DNA of 64,000 bases from Alisma plantago-aquatica. Taxonomy: Eukaryota; Streptophyta; Magnoliopsida; Alismatales; Alismataceae. Position numbers and translations under genes: made by a program. The stretch covers positions 1,353,384,050-1,353,448,049 of the forward strand of contig OY856411.1 in the NCBI GenBank assembly GCA_963693085.1, written 5' to 3'. Positions 9,133 through 20,902 of this stretch are shown piece after piece; the stretch's first letter is position 1; each line of letters opens with the position of its first letter. The notes under the pieces are model-generated. The model was given only the letters and a program-made list of their open reading frames with translations, did not search any database and was not told the DNA's origin.

Positions 9133-10809
9133 ATGGCCTTCCACAGGAGAAAACGTCACGCCCCTAGCAATGCTCCAGCCTCTTCCTCAACCCAACGGTT
9201 GATTCCTTTTAATAACACTACGTTTGTATCTCTTGAGGCGGTAAATAGGTATAAGGATCTTCTTCCTTGATCTCCTTTTCCTTTTCGCCCCTTAGTTGGT
9301 GCAACCCGTTTTCAAGACTATATCAACTCCATCGTGAAGCTTCTTGCCAAACACAAGCTTTCCACCCTAGCAATCGAAAGTGACTGCTTCAATAATCAGT
9401 TATCTAGTACAAAAGTAGTTCACGAGTTCTATGCTAATCTGCGTTGGAACCATGATTCGATTGTTCCCCCGCCAAATACCGAAGTAGTCCTAACATCGAT
9501 GATCGCCGGTCGTCGGTTTCAAATATCTGAGGAGACTTTCAATCTCTATCTTGTCAAAGATGAAGAAACCACTACTTGGCGTCGGGGCTATGACGAGTAT
9601 TTTGATCTTTTAGACCTGGAAGGTTTTTACAAACATCATGAATTGACTTTACCGGATATTCATCGATTTTTTAAGAAACCTGACGTGGCCTATAAGAAGC
9701 GGTCCACCCTACCCTCCTCCTCCCTTGACCTCCAGAGGCGCATCTTAGCCCTTGTGATTAACTGCAATATCCATCTGAAGCGTAATCAAACGGACATTGT
9801 GGAAAACACAGCGGTTTTGATGTATTGTTTGTTGAACAATATAGGTGTCAAGTGGGCTCGTTACATTCTACATCATATGACCTGCTTTGACAAAGGCAAG
9901 AACACCAAGGGCACCCACCCTCCCTACCTAGCCTTGATCTGTGGTCTCTTCCAGTTTGCCACTAAAAAATCACTCTTTTCTGACTTCCATTACCCGGTTG
10001 CTCGAAAGGGAGTGTGCATTAGTGAAACCACTCTTCTGAAGGTTGTACCTGTTCCTTCCCCTACCCCTCATGCTTCTGACTCTGCCTCTGCCTCCGCCTT
10101 TGCTTCTGGTGCACCTCCGACCTCCACCCATGCTCCACCCCCGCAGCCCCATCCCCGCCCTAGCCGTGCGTCGTTCAGAGCATCAAATGAAACCCTTCTT
10201 GGATACATGATGTATGAACAGGCGTACAATCGCCAGGTCCAGGACCACCTCCATCAGGATTTGTGTTCGATCATGTCTACCATGAACATGTCCTGTACTT
10301 CACCCTACCCTGTCTACCAGCCATACCCGAGTAGTGCCTATGCTTCTTATGCATATGAGCAGTACTTCCCTGCTCCACCACCATATGCTGCCGAGCCTTC
10401 CCCTGCTGTTCCACCTCAGTATCCCTCTGGTAGCTCCACTCCTGCATATTTGCCACTACCTGCTGGCCCCCTTGCCTCTCTGCTCGCTTCCTTGGGGGAC
10501 TCTTCTCCGTCCTTCCCGCAGGCCAAGGAGCTTCTTGCTCTTGGTATGTCGTGGGCCGAGCAGAATGCCCGTTGGCCCGATCGCTCTTTTGCTCCTGATG
10601 ATGAGGAGATGCCCGACCAGGCTGAGGATGCCGATGAGGATGCTGATGCTGATGCTGCTGATGGTGATGGTGAGGATGCTTCTGACGAAGATGGTGATGA
10701 TGGTGCTGGTTCTGCTGCTGGCACAGCTGCCCCGCCTTCGGATGGCGATGAGGACTACCACCTAGGCGATGACGAGGAAGCAGTCGACATAGATAGCTTA
10801 GATGTCTAG
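9133..10809 (+). pseudogene. Sirevirus env-like third gene (plant transposon protein domain)
   Basis: The ATG at 9133 opens a frame with a basic start (MAFHRRKRH). It meets an in-frame TGA at 9268-9270 and then stays open for 513 codons to the stop at 10807-10809. The middle (about 9334-10020) has the pattern of the domain annotated in plants as putative plant transposon protein: EFYANLRW, then GRRFQISEETF, then an all-helical stretch ending PYLALICGLFQF. The following 120 residues are Pro/Ser/Ala/Tyr-rich, and the last 60 are strongly acidic (Glu/Asp with Ala). No transmembrane segment or signal peptide is visible, so envelope function is only a label by position. Function is unknown. Confidence 0.8.
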
Positions 10810-11202
10810 GAGGTTGTCTTCAATTTTAGTCTAGCATGTCTAGTATATATATCTTTCTAGACTCTTTTGTATAAGCAACATCCTGGCACATTAGTCTGAG
10901 TTGTACTATTTTCTTATTCCCTATTTTTCTCGCTTTTATGGTCGTAGTCGCTTATGAGAACATATGTCTGAGTTGGAATATCATTGCTATACACTTTGGC
11001 TATTTAATCTGTGTTATCTTATTCTTGGTGTTTGTTGAGCTATATTTTGATTCTGACTTGGATTGTATGTTTCTCCTTCTGTGTTTGTATGTTATATGCC
11101 TTTACAATGTTGTATATTATCTTTTGCATATATGTGTGGTTGAGTCTTGGAGAAGACCTAGTTTTTTGCTCTTCTACACCCCCCTACCTTTTTGCTAATG
11201 TC

Positions 11203-11216
11203 AAAAGGGGGAGAAA
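11203..11216 (+). other. Upstream polypurine tract 1
   Basis: AAAAGGGGGAGAAA, almost identical to the tract beside the LTR but 310 bases upstream of it, in the same TGTCAAAA context. Extra polypurine tracts before the 3' LTR are a known Sirevirus trait. Confidence 0.7.
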
Positions 11217-11403
11217 TACCTCATGGTTTGAGACTCAATCATATTGCTTCTTGTGCTTATACTATTGCTTTCTTGCCTAAGTGATCCTTTTCTTGTTAAT
11301 CTACTGATTGATCATATGACATGCAAAGGATTACATATTACATGGATATTGGTTTTGCTATGTATAGAAAACCTAACATGCAGGTGAGAGGAAGCATAGT
11401 TTG

Positions 11404-11416
11404 AGGGGGAGCAAAT
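11404..11416 (+). other. Upstream polypurine tract 2
   Basis: GAGGGGGAGCAAA, a second additional purine tract, about 110 bases before the 3' LTR. Confidence 0.55.
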
Positions 11417-11512
11417 TCAAATTGTTCTTATCATGAATTCCCCTAATTCACAAGGCAAAGGTATAACTTTCTTATCCTTTTAAATATGTTTGAGGAATGG
11501 TTTGTCATTGTC

Positions 11513-11526
11513 AAAAAGGGGGAGAA
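11513..11526 (+). other. Main polypurine tract
   Basis: AAAAAGGGGGAGAA directly abuts the 3' LTR start TGTTGACC, the position needed to prime plus-strand synthesis. Confidence 0.9.
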
Positions 11527-13052
11527 TGTTGACCTAAAGGTTATACAATACCTATATTTTGATAATGACCTAACCATTCCATTCATATGTATCTAACATG
11601 TGCGTTAAAGATTGTTTGAAGACATTAGGTACATGAAAAGGATCACATATACAAGCCCTAGAATGGGCCAAGTGAAAGCCAAATTGACTACAAGTGTGCA
11701 TTTTAGGATTTCCATGTAAATCTCCTTAGAACATAAATGTAATCACTTGTAATGATGAATATTCTTGTAACTTAGAAGAGAAAAATGTTTGGGACAAAAT
11801 TCACCAAGTGCTAATCACTTTTATTGCAAATTAGAAAATCAATTACAGGCACTTGGTCGGTTGAGTTTCCCACCCTGAAACTCGACCGATCATCCTGAGT
11901 CGATTTTCTGAAGATTGCAATCGGTCGAGTTGTGCACTCACAGAACTCGACCGATTGGGTAGTAGGCCATTTCTAGTTGAAATGGTCGGTCGAGTTTCCT
12001 CAGAACAAACTCAACCGATCATTTGAACATCGAATTGCCTGCTACTTGATCATTCGAGTTACACCCATTGATACTCGACCGAATGCACTATACGGAATTT
12101 GCAGAAAAAGTAATATGACCGTTGGTGAATTGTTTTGGGCAAAAATATAGTCATTTTCTTGAAGGAAAAATGACCACTTTTGCACCCAAGTGTCCCACAA
12201 CATAAAGGGCCACCCTCAACTATAAATAGAACCCCTTGGACTTCATTCTAAGTTGCTCTTCCATTGCAAACTTGGTTCTAGCTTAGTTGAGAGTGTTCCA
12301 AGCCCTTGAGCCACTTTCTCTCTCTACCTTCAAGACAATTCCGTGAGAGTGAGTTAGGTCCCTGTGTATGAGAGCTATCCTTTGTGTTATGTAAAGCTCT
12401 CTTTCTTCCTACCTCCAAATCAAATTGAAGATTGATTGAAGCTACTTCTCCGAGTGAAAGAGCAATTGCTGTTGTTCTTCTCCGAGTGAAGGGGAAGATG
12501 TGTTGCTGATCTTCAAGAGTGAAGATTGATAGTTGCTCTAGCTCCCTTGGTGAAGGGAAAACGTGGGCAAGCTCTCCAAGTGAAGGAGAGGTGCAAGGCA
12601 AGATCAAGTAAGATAGGTAAATCCTGCAAGGCTGAAGACAAAGGTGAGATTGGGTAAGTCCTTTGAAGAAGGCCGAAGAATCTTGCTTTGTGGGTAAGTC
12701 CTTGGATAGGTAGAAGATCTTAGCTTGAGTAATTAAGCCCTTGGTTGTGTGGTTTATGTATATTGTAATCTTATCATGATATATAAGAGGACCAAGTTGC
12801 AAATCCTAGAGTCTAACCAACTCTAGGTAGCGGACTGACATCGCTCCTAAGTTTAGGACGTGGAATCACTCTAAAACACATGTCCAAGTGCATGATATTC
12901 ATTATCTCTTATCCTTGCTTTGTATGCTAGAATAGGATATCAAATTGCTGCTTGCATTAGTTTTTGCACTACAATTAAATTGGTGGTCTAATCGATTTTG
13001 TGAAGTGTGTGTAGCTCTATTCACCCCCCCTCTAGAGCCCATTGATCCAACA
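11527..13052 (+). repeat. Sirevirus 3' LTR
   Basis: Same boundaries as the 5' LTR. The palindromes lie around 11855-12084 and the TATA box at 12221. Several CpG sites in the palindrome arms have changed here (for example TCGGTCGAG to CATTCGAG near 12050). Confidence 0.95.
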
Positions 13053-13124
13053 GTTGCAACGAAGGCGGCGAAGCAGTGGGGGGACGAATATGGTGGGAAC
13101 CCCTGGAAGGTTAGACAGACTTAA
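13053..13124 (+). pseudogene. Right target duplication plus right part of the split open frame
   Basis: GTTGC at 13053-13057 is the right target duplication. Reading GTT GCA ACG onward continues the frame of the 1608-1816 fragment for 23 more codons (ATKAAKQWGDEYGGNPW inside) to TAA 13122-13124. Product unknown. Confidence 0.35.
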
Positions 13125-13345
13125 AAGAAACTAGTGAAGATATAGACTACTTCGGCACCGTCCACCACGGTTTCCACTTCATAATCCAGGATGGAATCCT
13201 AGCGATCGAGGACATGATCTAGTTGTCGTGAAATATGTTGATGCAATATTGTCGTACATTGTGTTGTGGAGATTGGTTGCACCCATAACCGATCCACATC
13301 CACACATAACAAATGGACATCCCATCCATCATCCAATCACATTAG
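13125..13345. other. Pre-insertion sequence, no feature recognised
   Basis: About 220 bases of moderate GC. One frame around 13140-13218 is open for some 25 codons and may belong to the same relic as the split frame. I see no domain. Confidence 0.3.
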
Positions 13346-13564
13346 TGGATAACCAATGGAAGATTTGTTTTTTGGTCAGTAGGCTTTTTTGGCTGAAGGG
13401 GTGTCTATTTATTGACCGAAATCCGAATGCCAACTAGACGGATGGGGAATATCCCTCCATAGTGTCCCAACCGGGTTTCGAACCGGCGACCTGTGGCATC
13501 AACATCCTTACAGGCTTACCAGCTAACCAACTCGGCTAGCTGGCTGGTATGGATAACCAATGAA
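13346..13564 (-). mobile_element. tRNA-derived SINE on the minus strand
   Basis: Body 13361-13549 (189 bp), flanked by TGGATAACCAATGGA at 13346-13360 and TGGATAACCAATGAA at 13550-13564, a target duplication with one mismatch. On the minus strand the head has a pol III A box TAGCCGAGTTGG and, 42 bases on, a B box GGTTCGAAACC. The far end is A-rich (CAAAAAACAAAT next to the left duplication), matching a SINE tail. The acceptor and T stems do not pair as a functional tRNA would, so this is a tRNA-derived element rather than a tRNA gene. Confidence 0.8.
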
Positions 13565-14869
13565 AGGTGATGTAAAGAGGTGGATAACCATGGATTTTGG
13601 ATGCTACAGATAGAATTACCATCCCTACTACCAATTTCAGTGACAGACATGGGTTGTGTTAGTTGTCTTGAGTTGTCCAGCTAAACCTTAAAGCATTGAT
13701 GGCGAGTCATACATGTGTCATGTGTGATTATGTCTACTTTTCTAGGTGCAAGTGAAGTAGATTCAAGGAAAAATAATAAAAATAGACAAGTTGATTTCAT
13801 TTCTATGAATGTTTTTAATTAGTATAGTCTTGTTATGGGTTTCCTAATGTTGTAGAGAATTGTTAAGCTTTTTTTTTGCATTTTTTGTTATGTAACTATG
13901 TTGTTGAATTATGATGATGATAGTCCCTCTGATAAATTATCATCTAAAATACTATTATATGCTGTTTATGCTAAGATAAATGATAATTGCAACTCTTACG
14001 TTGCTAAATAAGTAATCCTATAAAATAACTACCTTATGAGAAAAAAAAAGAAGATGAGACAGTATTTGCTTACTCTTATGCTTATCCATTCACTTAGATA
14101 CTATATAATCAACTAATGATTACAGTTTTAGATTTGGAGTTGAACGGTAATTCATCATCTTGAGCTATGCATGATCGTTAGAGTTGGTAATGTCCAGTAG
14201 TTAGTACTGCCTAGTAGGTCATGTACTAGGGGTCTTGGAGAGCTTGCGTACAAGTGTCAATATGGAAATGTTTGTGTAATCCAGTGTAGTTGCGTATGTG
14301 ATTGTGGTTTAATAATTTCTTCATGATGAAATAGTAAGACATACTTATGAATACAAGGAACTTGTTATATGCAAATCGTGAAACTTGTGTATTATGTTGG
14401 TTCATGAATTTGGAGTTTATCATTATTGCATAAAACTTGTTCACTTTTTTCCACTTGCCGATTTGAAATCAGTTAGATCTCGGTTGGTATTCAAGTTTGA
14501 TCCAAATCTCGGGTCATTACCCTAATGATCACGTTGAAGAGGGTTATTCTGACCGTTCTAGACAAAAATACTTGTGGGATAGTACTTGTATGTAGAGAAA
14601 CACACACCCTCATCAAGTCCCTATAGGTAAAGCATATTGATATACAACACACTAGGTACACCACCTTTCACAACTCAGCGTCGGGGCCATGCTACAACCA
14701 ACCACTATGCATGTGCCATTTATTTTTTACATATTATTGATGACTTGTCTCTACAATGCTAGTTTCGAATTAGAGCAGTACTAGAAGTCAATTAGATAAT
14801 CTCTATAAAAACTAACCCACCCCCACTCTCTTCCTCTTTTTGACGTGACCCTCTCCCCATCCAGCCATA
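13565..14869. other. AT-rich intergenic sequence
   Basis: About 1.3 kb with no coding pattern, terminal repeats or RNA gene that I can support. Confidence 0.5.
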
Positions 14870-15360
14870 GTCGTGACTAAGCTTGGCCTACTGCTTCACC
14901 TCCGACCTTCTTCCACATGCCACAACTGTGACCAAACAGCTGTCGGTCCCCGTCCGCCGCCGCGTCTAAGTGGAAGCCAAGCCCAGCCTAATATCATGCC
15001 CAGGATGCTCTCGTCCATCGTCGTGTCGAGGATGAAGCCATGCTCATGCCCACACTATTCCGCATCTGTTGTAGCACCTAGGCTGAAGACGCTCCGAACC
15101 AACCGCGCCCCATGCCTGTCGTCATGCTTAGGTCAAATCCACACCTAGTCGTTCCACGCTTCCGAGCCCATGCAACCGCATTCATGACACCTACAACTCT
15201 GTCGTTCTCATGCTCTTCTTATCTTTGTACCACCACACCACGCGCCCACACCACCACCCCACTCGTGCGGAGAGTCGACGCACCCACACACAATCCATCC
15301 TTACACCAGCGTCCATGCTTCTGTCATGCTTCCCCAATGAGGAGGAAGATCCGGGTCAAG
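14870..15360 (+). other. GC-rich island without a convincing gene
   Basis: A sharply GC-richer patch inside AT-rich DNA. It has open frames at 14873-15148 and 15112-15399 that overlap in different frames, with Cys/His/Thr/Pro-rich low-complexity translations and no domain. It could be a relic of a transposon-captured gene fragment. Confidence 0.3.
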
Positions 15361-15599
15361 GATATTGATTCGTCGTTTTTGTCATTTTTTTCATTTTAGT
15401 TGTTGGTCCTAAGTTTGGTATTATAATGTACAAAAATTAGACATTTATAGAAGAAATTATGGTAGTATACCATTTATAATGAAATTTTTATTTTGTTCTA
15501 AATGGAAAATATGGTTATTTATGCATCATATGTAATAACACAGAGTTATGCATATAAAATTTAAACTTTTTGGAAATAAATATAAATGACTATTGTGCT

Positions 15600-16174
15600 C
15601 AATATTATATTTTTTCGATCACAAAATTCCCGTGATCATAAACATTTTACTAATATATTTTTGGTCTTATTCACAACTTTTTTGGTGGTGCAATGGCGAT
15701 CAATCAGTATTGTATTATAATTGCAGCAAAATGTGACAATGTCACATAGAAGTAGAGGGAAAATAAAAAATAAAATTTGAATTTAAATGCAAGTAGAGGG
15801 AAAATGAAAAAAATGAATTATTAGTAGCAAGGGGATAAATGCAAGTGGTTAGGTGGTGGGTGGTTGAACAATATTATTATTTTTATTACAACAGTTGCAT
15901 ACATACAACCATGCAGCCGCATTAGCAGATTTTTTACCTTGACGACTGTGTTGCATTGTTGTATAATTTTTTTAATATATTTTGGTTATATAAATAGCAC
16001 TGTAATGAGTAAATTTAAGTATTATTTTTTTTACTTAGGAGAAAAATGTATAGAAACACAATTTTGGTCGAGTCAGACATTATTTCCAGTCCCAAAGTAA
16101 AATAAAAATATTTTTCTACTATTTAAGTATTATATTCTTCTGATTTCCAAAATTTTCCAAATCGTAAGCACTGT
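15600..16174. repeat. Tandem repeat unit A of an old 0.4-0.5 kb repeat
   Basis: Shares aligned blocks with unit B. Examples are GCAATGGCGATCAATCAGTA (15692) against GCAATGACAATTAATCAATA (20698), the GACAATGTCACATAGAAGT block, AAATGCAAGTGG runs, and ATGTATAGAAAC with GTCGAGTCAG and CAGTCCCAA (16045-16110) against 32335-32400. It ends with ACTGT, the target site of the solo LTR. Confidence 0.65.
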
Positions 16175-19100
16175 TGTAACACCCCAGTTTTGATAACACA
16201 TGAGCGGAAGCTATATATTTTTTTCTTTCATTTGGGAGTGTCACAAACATGATTACTAATGCAATTACAGTAAATGAAACACTTTGCATAATTGGAAAAT
16301 TGATTCATACATAGTTTTTGTCAATAGAAAACTACATCATATAAATCCATACAGTCTAATATATTGGTAATATAACTAAGAATGATAAAAAGGTATCTAA
16401 ACTCTGGATCGTCTTGGTAAAAGGCACCCCGCTAGGCAAGCTTGAAAATCTCCTAGATCTTTTCTTATCCTTTGATCTTCAGCTGCTCCAAACCCTTCAG
16501 ACATCGCGTCCCCAGCATGCATTGGAAAAAACAATCATTAGAGTAAGTGGCATGAGTATTCTAAAATGTGCATTACTAAAAAAATTAAAGATGTTACAAA
16601 ATATTCTTGGACATTATAAAACAAATATCAATGTTGATTAAAATCTAGAAACATAATATCTCTTAAATTCTTTAACTCTTATCTTTCTACTCTTTCTTTT
16701 TGGAGACCTATACTACGGGTCTCATGACCTACACCAAAGTGTCTAGGTCATACCTATCTAAATTCCTCTCATCACACTCATGGATGAGATCATAAACATG
16801 CTCTAATCTAAAGTATCTTTTACTTACACTTGTTATCTATTTGTGGCCACCATTATACAATAAGTCCTCCTAAATTGGTGTATCTACGTCCTGAATTGGT
16901 ACTAAGGTACCGCTGAATTGGCACTACATGCCTCTGAATGACACCGAGGTGTCTCTGAATTGGCATGACTACGCCCTGAATTGGTGTCGCAACACCTCTG
17001 AATTGGCAACAGATGCCTCTGAATCGTCCCAGGACTACTGAATGATGACTTATCATATAATGTCTTATATGAAGGTTTCAACTTAATTATCTTAAGTCTA
17101 AAGTTACTTAATTCTTATCTGAACTGAAGCTGAATACTGATTGCTTTACTAAATTCTGAATTGGAACTTATCTTATATTAAAACTGAACACTGATAACTG
17201 AACTTATCTGAAATTGATTACTGAGTACTAAGTAGGTACTGAATTCTAAATCTGAATTTGAATCTGAATCTTTTATTCTTAAGTTCTAAACTAAATTCAA
17301 TGATGGATTTGAACGTGTATCTCATTATCTGGGTAAACCTTATTCTAAAACTCTGATTTGGGTAAGATTACTTCATTATACCAATTATATCATACATTAG
17401 TCTAATGTCTTATGAGACAAGATATGAAATGAGTATAGAAATACTAAGTACACAAAAGTAACTTAAGTAATGTGTATAGCTAAAATATGATATATGATTC
17501 TTGGCAAGATAACTCATTCTCTGTTAAAACCTCATCAAAATCTGATCTTAATGGACTTAAGTCTTAAATCATAAACCATAAAATAGAAACCTTTGAAAAT
17601 CTTAACTTGCATCTTAATCATACTCAATTTATATAAAATCTCATTAAGTCTGATTTCAATACATTCGTATGAACTTAAATATTAAACCTTAATGTAGAAA
17701 TCATATAGATTATCATCGTGCAACTCAATCATGACTTAATGTCTCATAATTTGATAATATCATCACAAACTCATGTTGCAATATCTTTAATCCCACTAGT
17801 ACATTTATCCTAGAAATTAGGTCATGGTCTACCATGTGCACCACCCATATCTCTTATTAAGGAATCTAGTTCACTTCTTAATTCTTAGATCACTACATAT
17901 ATAAGAAACCTTGATGACATGTTCCTACTTGAATTCTTGGCATGCAATTATATCCATACACGAGGAAAAATCTTAACAACATTTTCTACTTGAAATCTCA
18001 ATACATGATTAATGACCCTAATAACATATTTGTACTTAAAATTCTAATACATTCTTATATCACATAATCATGGAAGGGTGACAGTCTTATTTTTATCTCA
18101 TATCTTATAGTCTTGAATATCCATATAAACTATCTTTAAGGGATATGATAGAAATATATTTTCTTATCCTTCTTATGAACTTAAGTCATGATCTAGAATC
18201 CTTCCATGACGCATCACTACTTAAGGTGTTGAGCATATGAATTTCTACGATCATAAGCACGCAAAATCTTTCTTACATATTAACTTAGAATTTAGGACAT
18301 GGAGGCCTTAACTTAGAAGCATGTAAATGTACTTGGTTTGATAAACATAAATACTCATGGGCATGAACCACTTACCTTTATATTGAAGATGTTCTTGATG
18401 TAGCCTTGTTTCCTTGATTCACAACATATATACCTAGTCATCAACAAAATTGTATAAGTCCATATGTAATCTCCTCTCTTCATTTCTAAATCTCAAATCC
18501 CATCATCCTAATCTCCTAGACTGAATTAGGAATCATATTTAACTAGGACTAACTCTGATTTAAAGTATGTTTCATGTTTAAACATTGAATGAAACTTGAT
18601 TCACACATTATATGGCATACACATACTAATATATTCATTATACCAAAAAAATAGCATATACACTAATATACAAGTATATACCTCATATACCAAGAGTAAA
18701 CTCCAAACATACTCACATATACTACTCTTACTAACTCATTATAAAATCAGATGAAAATATAATTATAATAGTTTTCCATACTAAATAGGCACATAAAATA
18801 CATGTTGCCTCACAAATACTCACGGATCAACTTACATAATGGCTACTTAGGCCAAAAACTAAATATGAAGCCAACTATATATGAAACTCCATCAAAACTT
18901 TCAGAAAAGTAATCATACAATGTAGCAAGGTCATGTATTAAAATATCAAGTCATTTCCTAATTAGATAATGGGTGAAATACCCAAAATACCCTTATTAAG
19001 GTTTATATCAAAAACCTCAAACTTCATATTGATATCATAATACACTTTCCATAAAATTTGCATGAATTTATAAATTTATTTTCGATTTTTAATGCCCAAA

Positions 19101-20650
19101 ATATCAAAATCTTTTATATTCTAGCAATCAAACTAAAATAAATACCGAACATCTAAAACACCCTTTGACTATATTTTTATAGGATAGTAAACATCATGAG
19201 ATTTCTGTAGGTACCTTATTTGATAAAATTTGAGTTCCCAATCCCAAGATATGGATTTTTAAATATACCTCAATTTGTATCAACACCAGTTGTATATTTG
19301 AGATCTAAGGGACTGTGGCATGCGGCTCCCTTCTCCTTGCTTTTTGGGTCACAGATCCAATAGGACCCGTCTCCTTATTCACCCATGAATCTGAACGAGG
19401 GGAGGTCCCCTGTTCTATGTGCACAGTCTATCGCAGCCGTAGGGTTTTCCATTGGCACCCTCAATCTCGACAGTCATGTCGTCATAGCTTGCGCCCCTGC
19501 GTCAGTTACCTCTATCCGACCTCCCTGCCCTTGCCGACACCATCAAGAAACACCATTAGACCAAGATCAGAATTTGTTAGCCTCTGCCCTACTTATGTCG
19601 ACATGGCTCTTCTCCACACTTTCTCTTTCTCTCGCCATCGGTTTCATGTGAAACCCTAGGATCAAAGTCGTTGGCCCCTCATAAATCGGAATCTGAGGCT
19701 TTTATAGCCTCCCAAGCCTATGATCATGGGCAAGGGCCCCCTTTTGTGGGTGCTCTGTTCGCACCCTATAAATAGGGGTCACGACCTCCAGTCCGCACGG
19801 ACTCAGGTCGCCCCCTTTTTTATTTTGTTTTTCTTCTTCTTTTTGATAAAAGTCCAAACCAAAGAAATAATTAAATATCCTAGTTCATAGCTCCAATTGA
19901 TCCCATATTTTAGTACAAATACTATATTATCTTCATCTTTACATGAGCAAGATTCTAGGTAGAATCTAACTGGATAGACAATTCAAAACTAACTTTTAAA
20001 TAAAAATTAGATAATTACAAATATAATCACCTAGGCCACTAGATAAATCAAAAATATCTAATTTTTTTCACTTGATCTTGTATATCAAATATCCATCCAT
20101 CAAAATTATATTGAGTATTTATTATGAACACAAAATGCTAAATCCCCAAATTTGAATTCCAAGGACCGATATGTGAAACTTAATTGGTCCAATAGGGTTG
20201 GAATTGGGCTCTAGGGTACATGGCTCATCCTTTAGTTTTTCAAAGGGTCCATGAGCTTAATTGTATTCCAAATCATGAAAATATATCTTCAATCAATATA
20301 ATTTCTCAATTGAAGCTCATGTATGACATATGTGATCAATATTTCTTTAGTTACATAACATGAAGATCTAAGCTAGGTCTAAGGCTCAAGCCATGAACTG
20401 GACTCATCATATTATATTTCATCACATTATTGTTCATAGGAATATTTCATTTATATTCATATACAACCGACTACAATTATATACATTTAAGTCATTATGT
20501 GTGTATTGGTTGACCAGATGACTTTTATCACAAATTTTGTAAACTTAATTACATACCTAGCCATGTTAGGTTCATTAGGTCCCTTGGCATACACTTACCA
20601 GAAAACCCTACATAAATTCTTACATTAGCTATGAAATTGAGGATGTTACA
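16175..20650 (-). mobile_element. Solo LTR of a Tekay/Del-like Ty3/gypsy element
   Basis: The element is 4476 bp, TGTAACACCCCAG to GGATGTTACA, flanked by ACTGT at 16170-16174 and 20651-20655. It contains no second LTR copy, primer site, polypurine tract or coding frame. The termini and length resemble the LTRs of the Tekay element at 44900-59090, which also end GGGATGTTACA on the plus strand, so transcription is taken as minus. A solo LTR left by unequal recombination is the simplest reading. A non-coding LTR-like element is the alternative. Confidence 0.7.
16870..17040. repeat. 21-bp tandem array of hairpin units with differing stems
   Basis: About eight head-to-tail units of 19-22 bp, most starting CTGAATTGG. 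Each carries its own short palindrome: GGTAC/GTACC, GGCA/TGCC, GACAC/GTGTC, GGCAT with a partial GCC arm, GGTGT/ACACC, GGCA/TGCC, TCC/GGA. The lead is constant while the stems differ and usually stay complementary. It lies 695 bp inside the LTR. Confidence 0.85.
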
Positions 20651-20902
20651 ACTGTTCTAATTTATTCGAGGTATTTTTTAGAATATTGTATGGTAGTGCA
20701 ATGACAATTAATCAATATTTTATTATATTTGTTGTAGAAGGTGACAATGTCCCATAGAAGTGGAGGAAAAATTAGAAAAAAAATGAATCTAAATGCAAGT
20801 GGAGGAAAAATGAAAAAAAAGAATCTAAATGCAAGTGAAGGGAAAATGAAAAAAAAATTGAATTGTATGTGAGAAAGGAATAAATGCAAGTGGTTTGGTG
20901 GT
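20651..20902. repeat. Tandem repeat unit B, left piece
   Basis: Begins with the right ACTGT of the solo LTR and continues the unit-A pattern to the Athila-like insertion. It contains about three copies of a 30-odd-bp subrepeat built on AAATGCAAGTGGAGG plus an A-rich run. The unit resumes at 32279. Confidence 0.6.

Larger units (their letters stand above)
10810..11526 (+). other. Sirevirus 3' noncoding region
   Basis: T-rich sequence between the third gene and the right LTR with three separate polypurine tracts. A small open frame at 10938-11198 is hydrophobic only because the DNA is T-rich, and has no other support. Confidence 0.7.
1817..13052 (+). mobile_element. Complete Ty1/copia LTR retrotransposon of the Sirevirus type
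   Basis: The element is 11.2 kb, with two LTRs of 1525 and 1526 bp, a 5-bp target duplication, a tRNA-Met primer site, gag-pol in one frame, a third (env-like) gene and polypurine tracts before the right LTR. Pol order is protease, integrase, reverse transcriptase, RNase H, which is the Ty1/copia order. The long gag with coiled coil, the extra downstream gene and several polypurine tracts fit the Sirevirus (Maximus/SIRE) lineage. Four in-frame stops (5420, 5885, 6074, 9268) make this copy defective. The LTRs differ at about 22 of the first 640 positions by my count, so the insertion is not recent. Confidence 0.95.

Noticed and set aside
10334..10765. Leu/Met-rich plus-strand frame overlapping the env-like gene
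   Set aside because: Out-of-frame shadow of the acidic C-terminal repeat region.
10938..11198. Small transmembrane protein between the env-like gene and the Sirevirus 3' LTR
   Set aside because: The hydrophobic translation follows from T-rich DNA and overlaps another open frame; no start context or homology supports it.
13450..13549. Functional tRNA gene on the minus strand
   Set aside because: A and B boxes are present, but acceptor and T stems do not pair and the segment is flanked by target duplications with an A-rich tail, so a SINE explains it better.
14873..15399. Host gene in the GC-rich island
   Set aside because: Overlapping frames with low-complexity Cys/His/Thr content, no domain and no splice structure I could support.
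16175..20650. DNA transposon with TGTAACACCCC / GGATGTTACA ends
   Set aside because: A 5-bp duplication and TG...CA termini as in the Tekay LTRs favour a solo LTR; the inverted part is only the usual short terminal inverted repeat.
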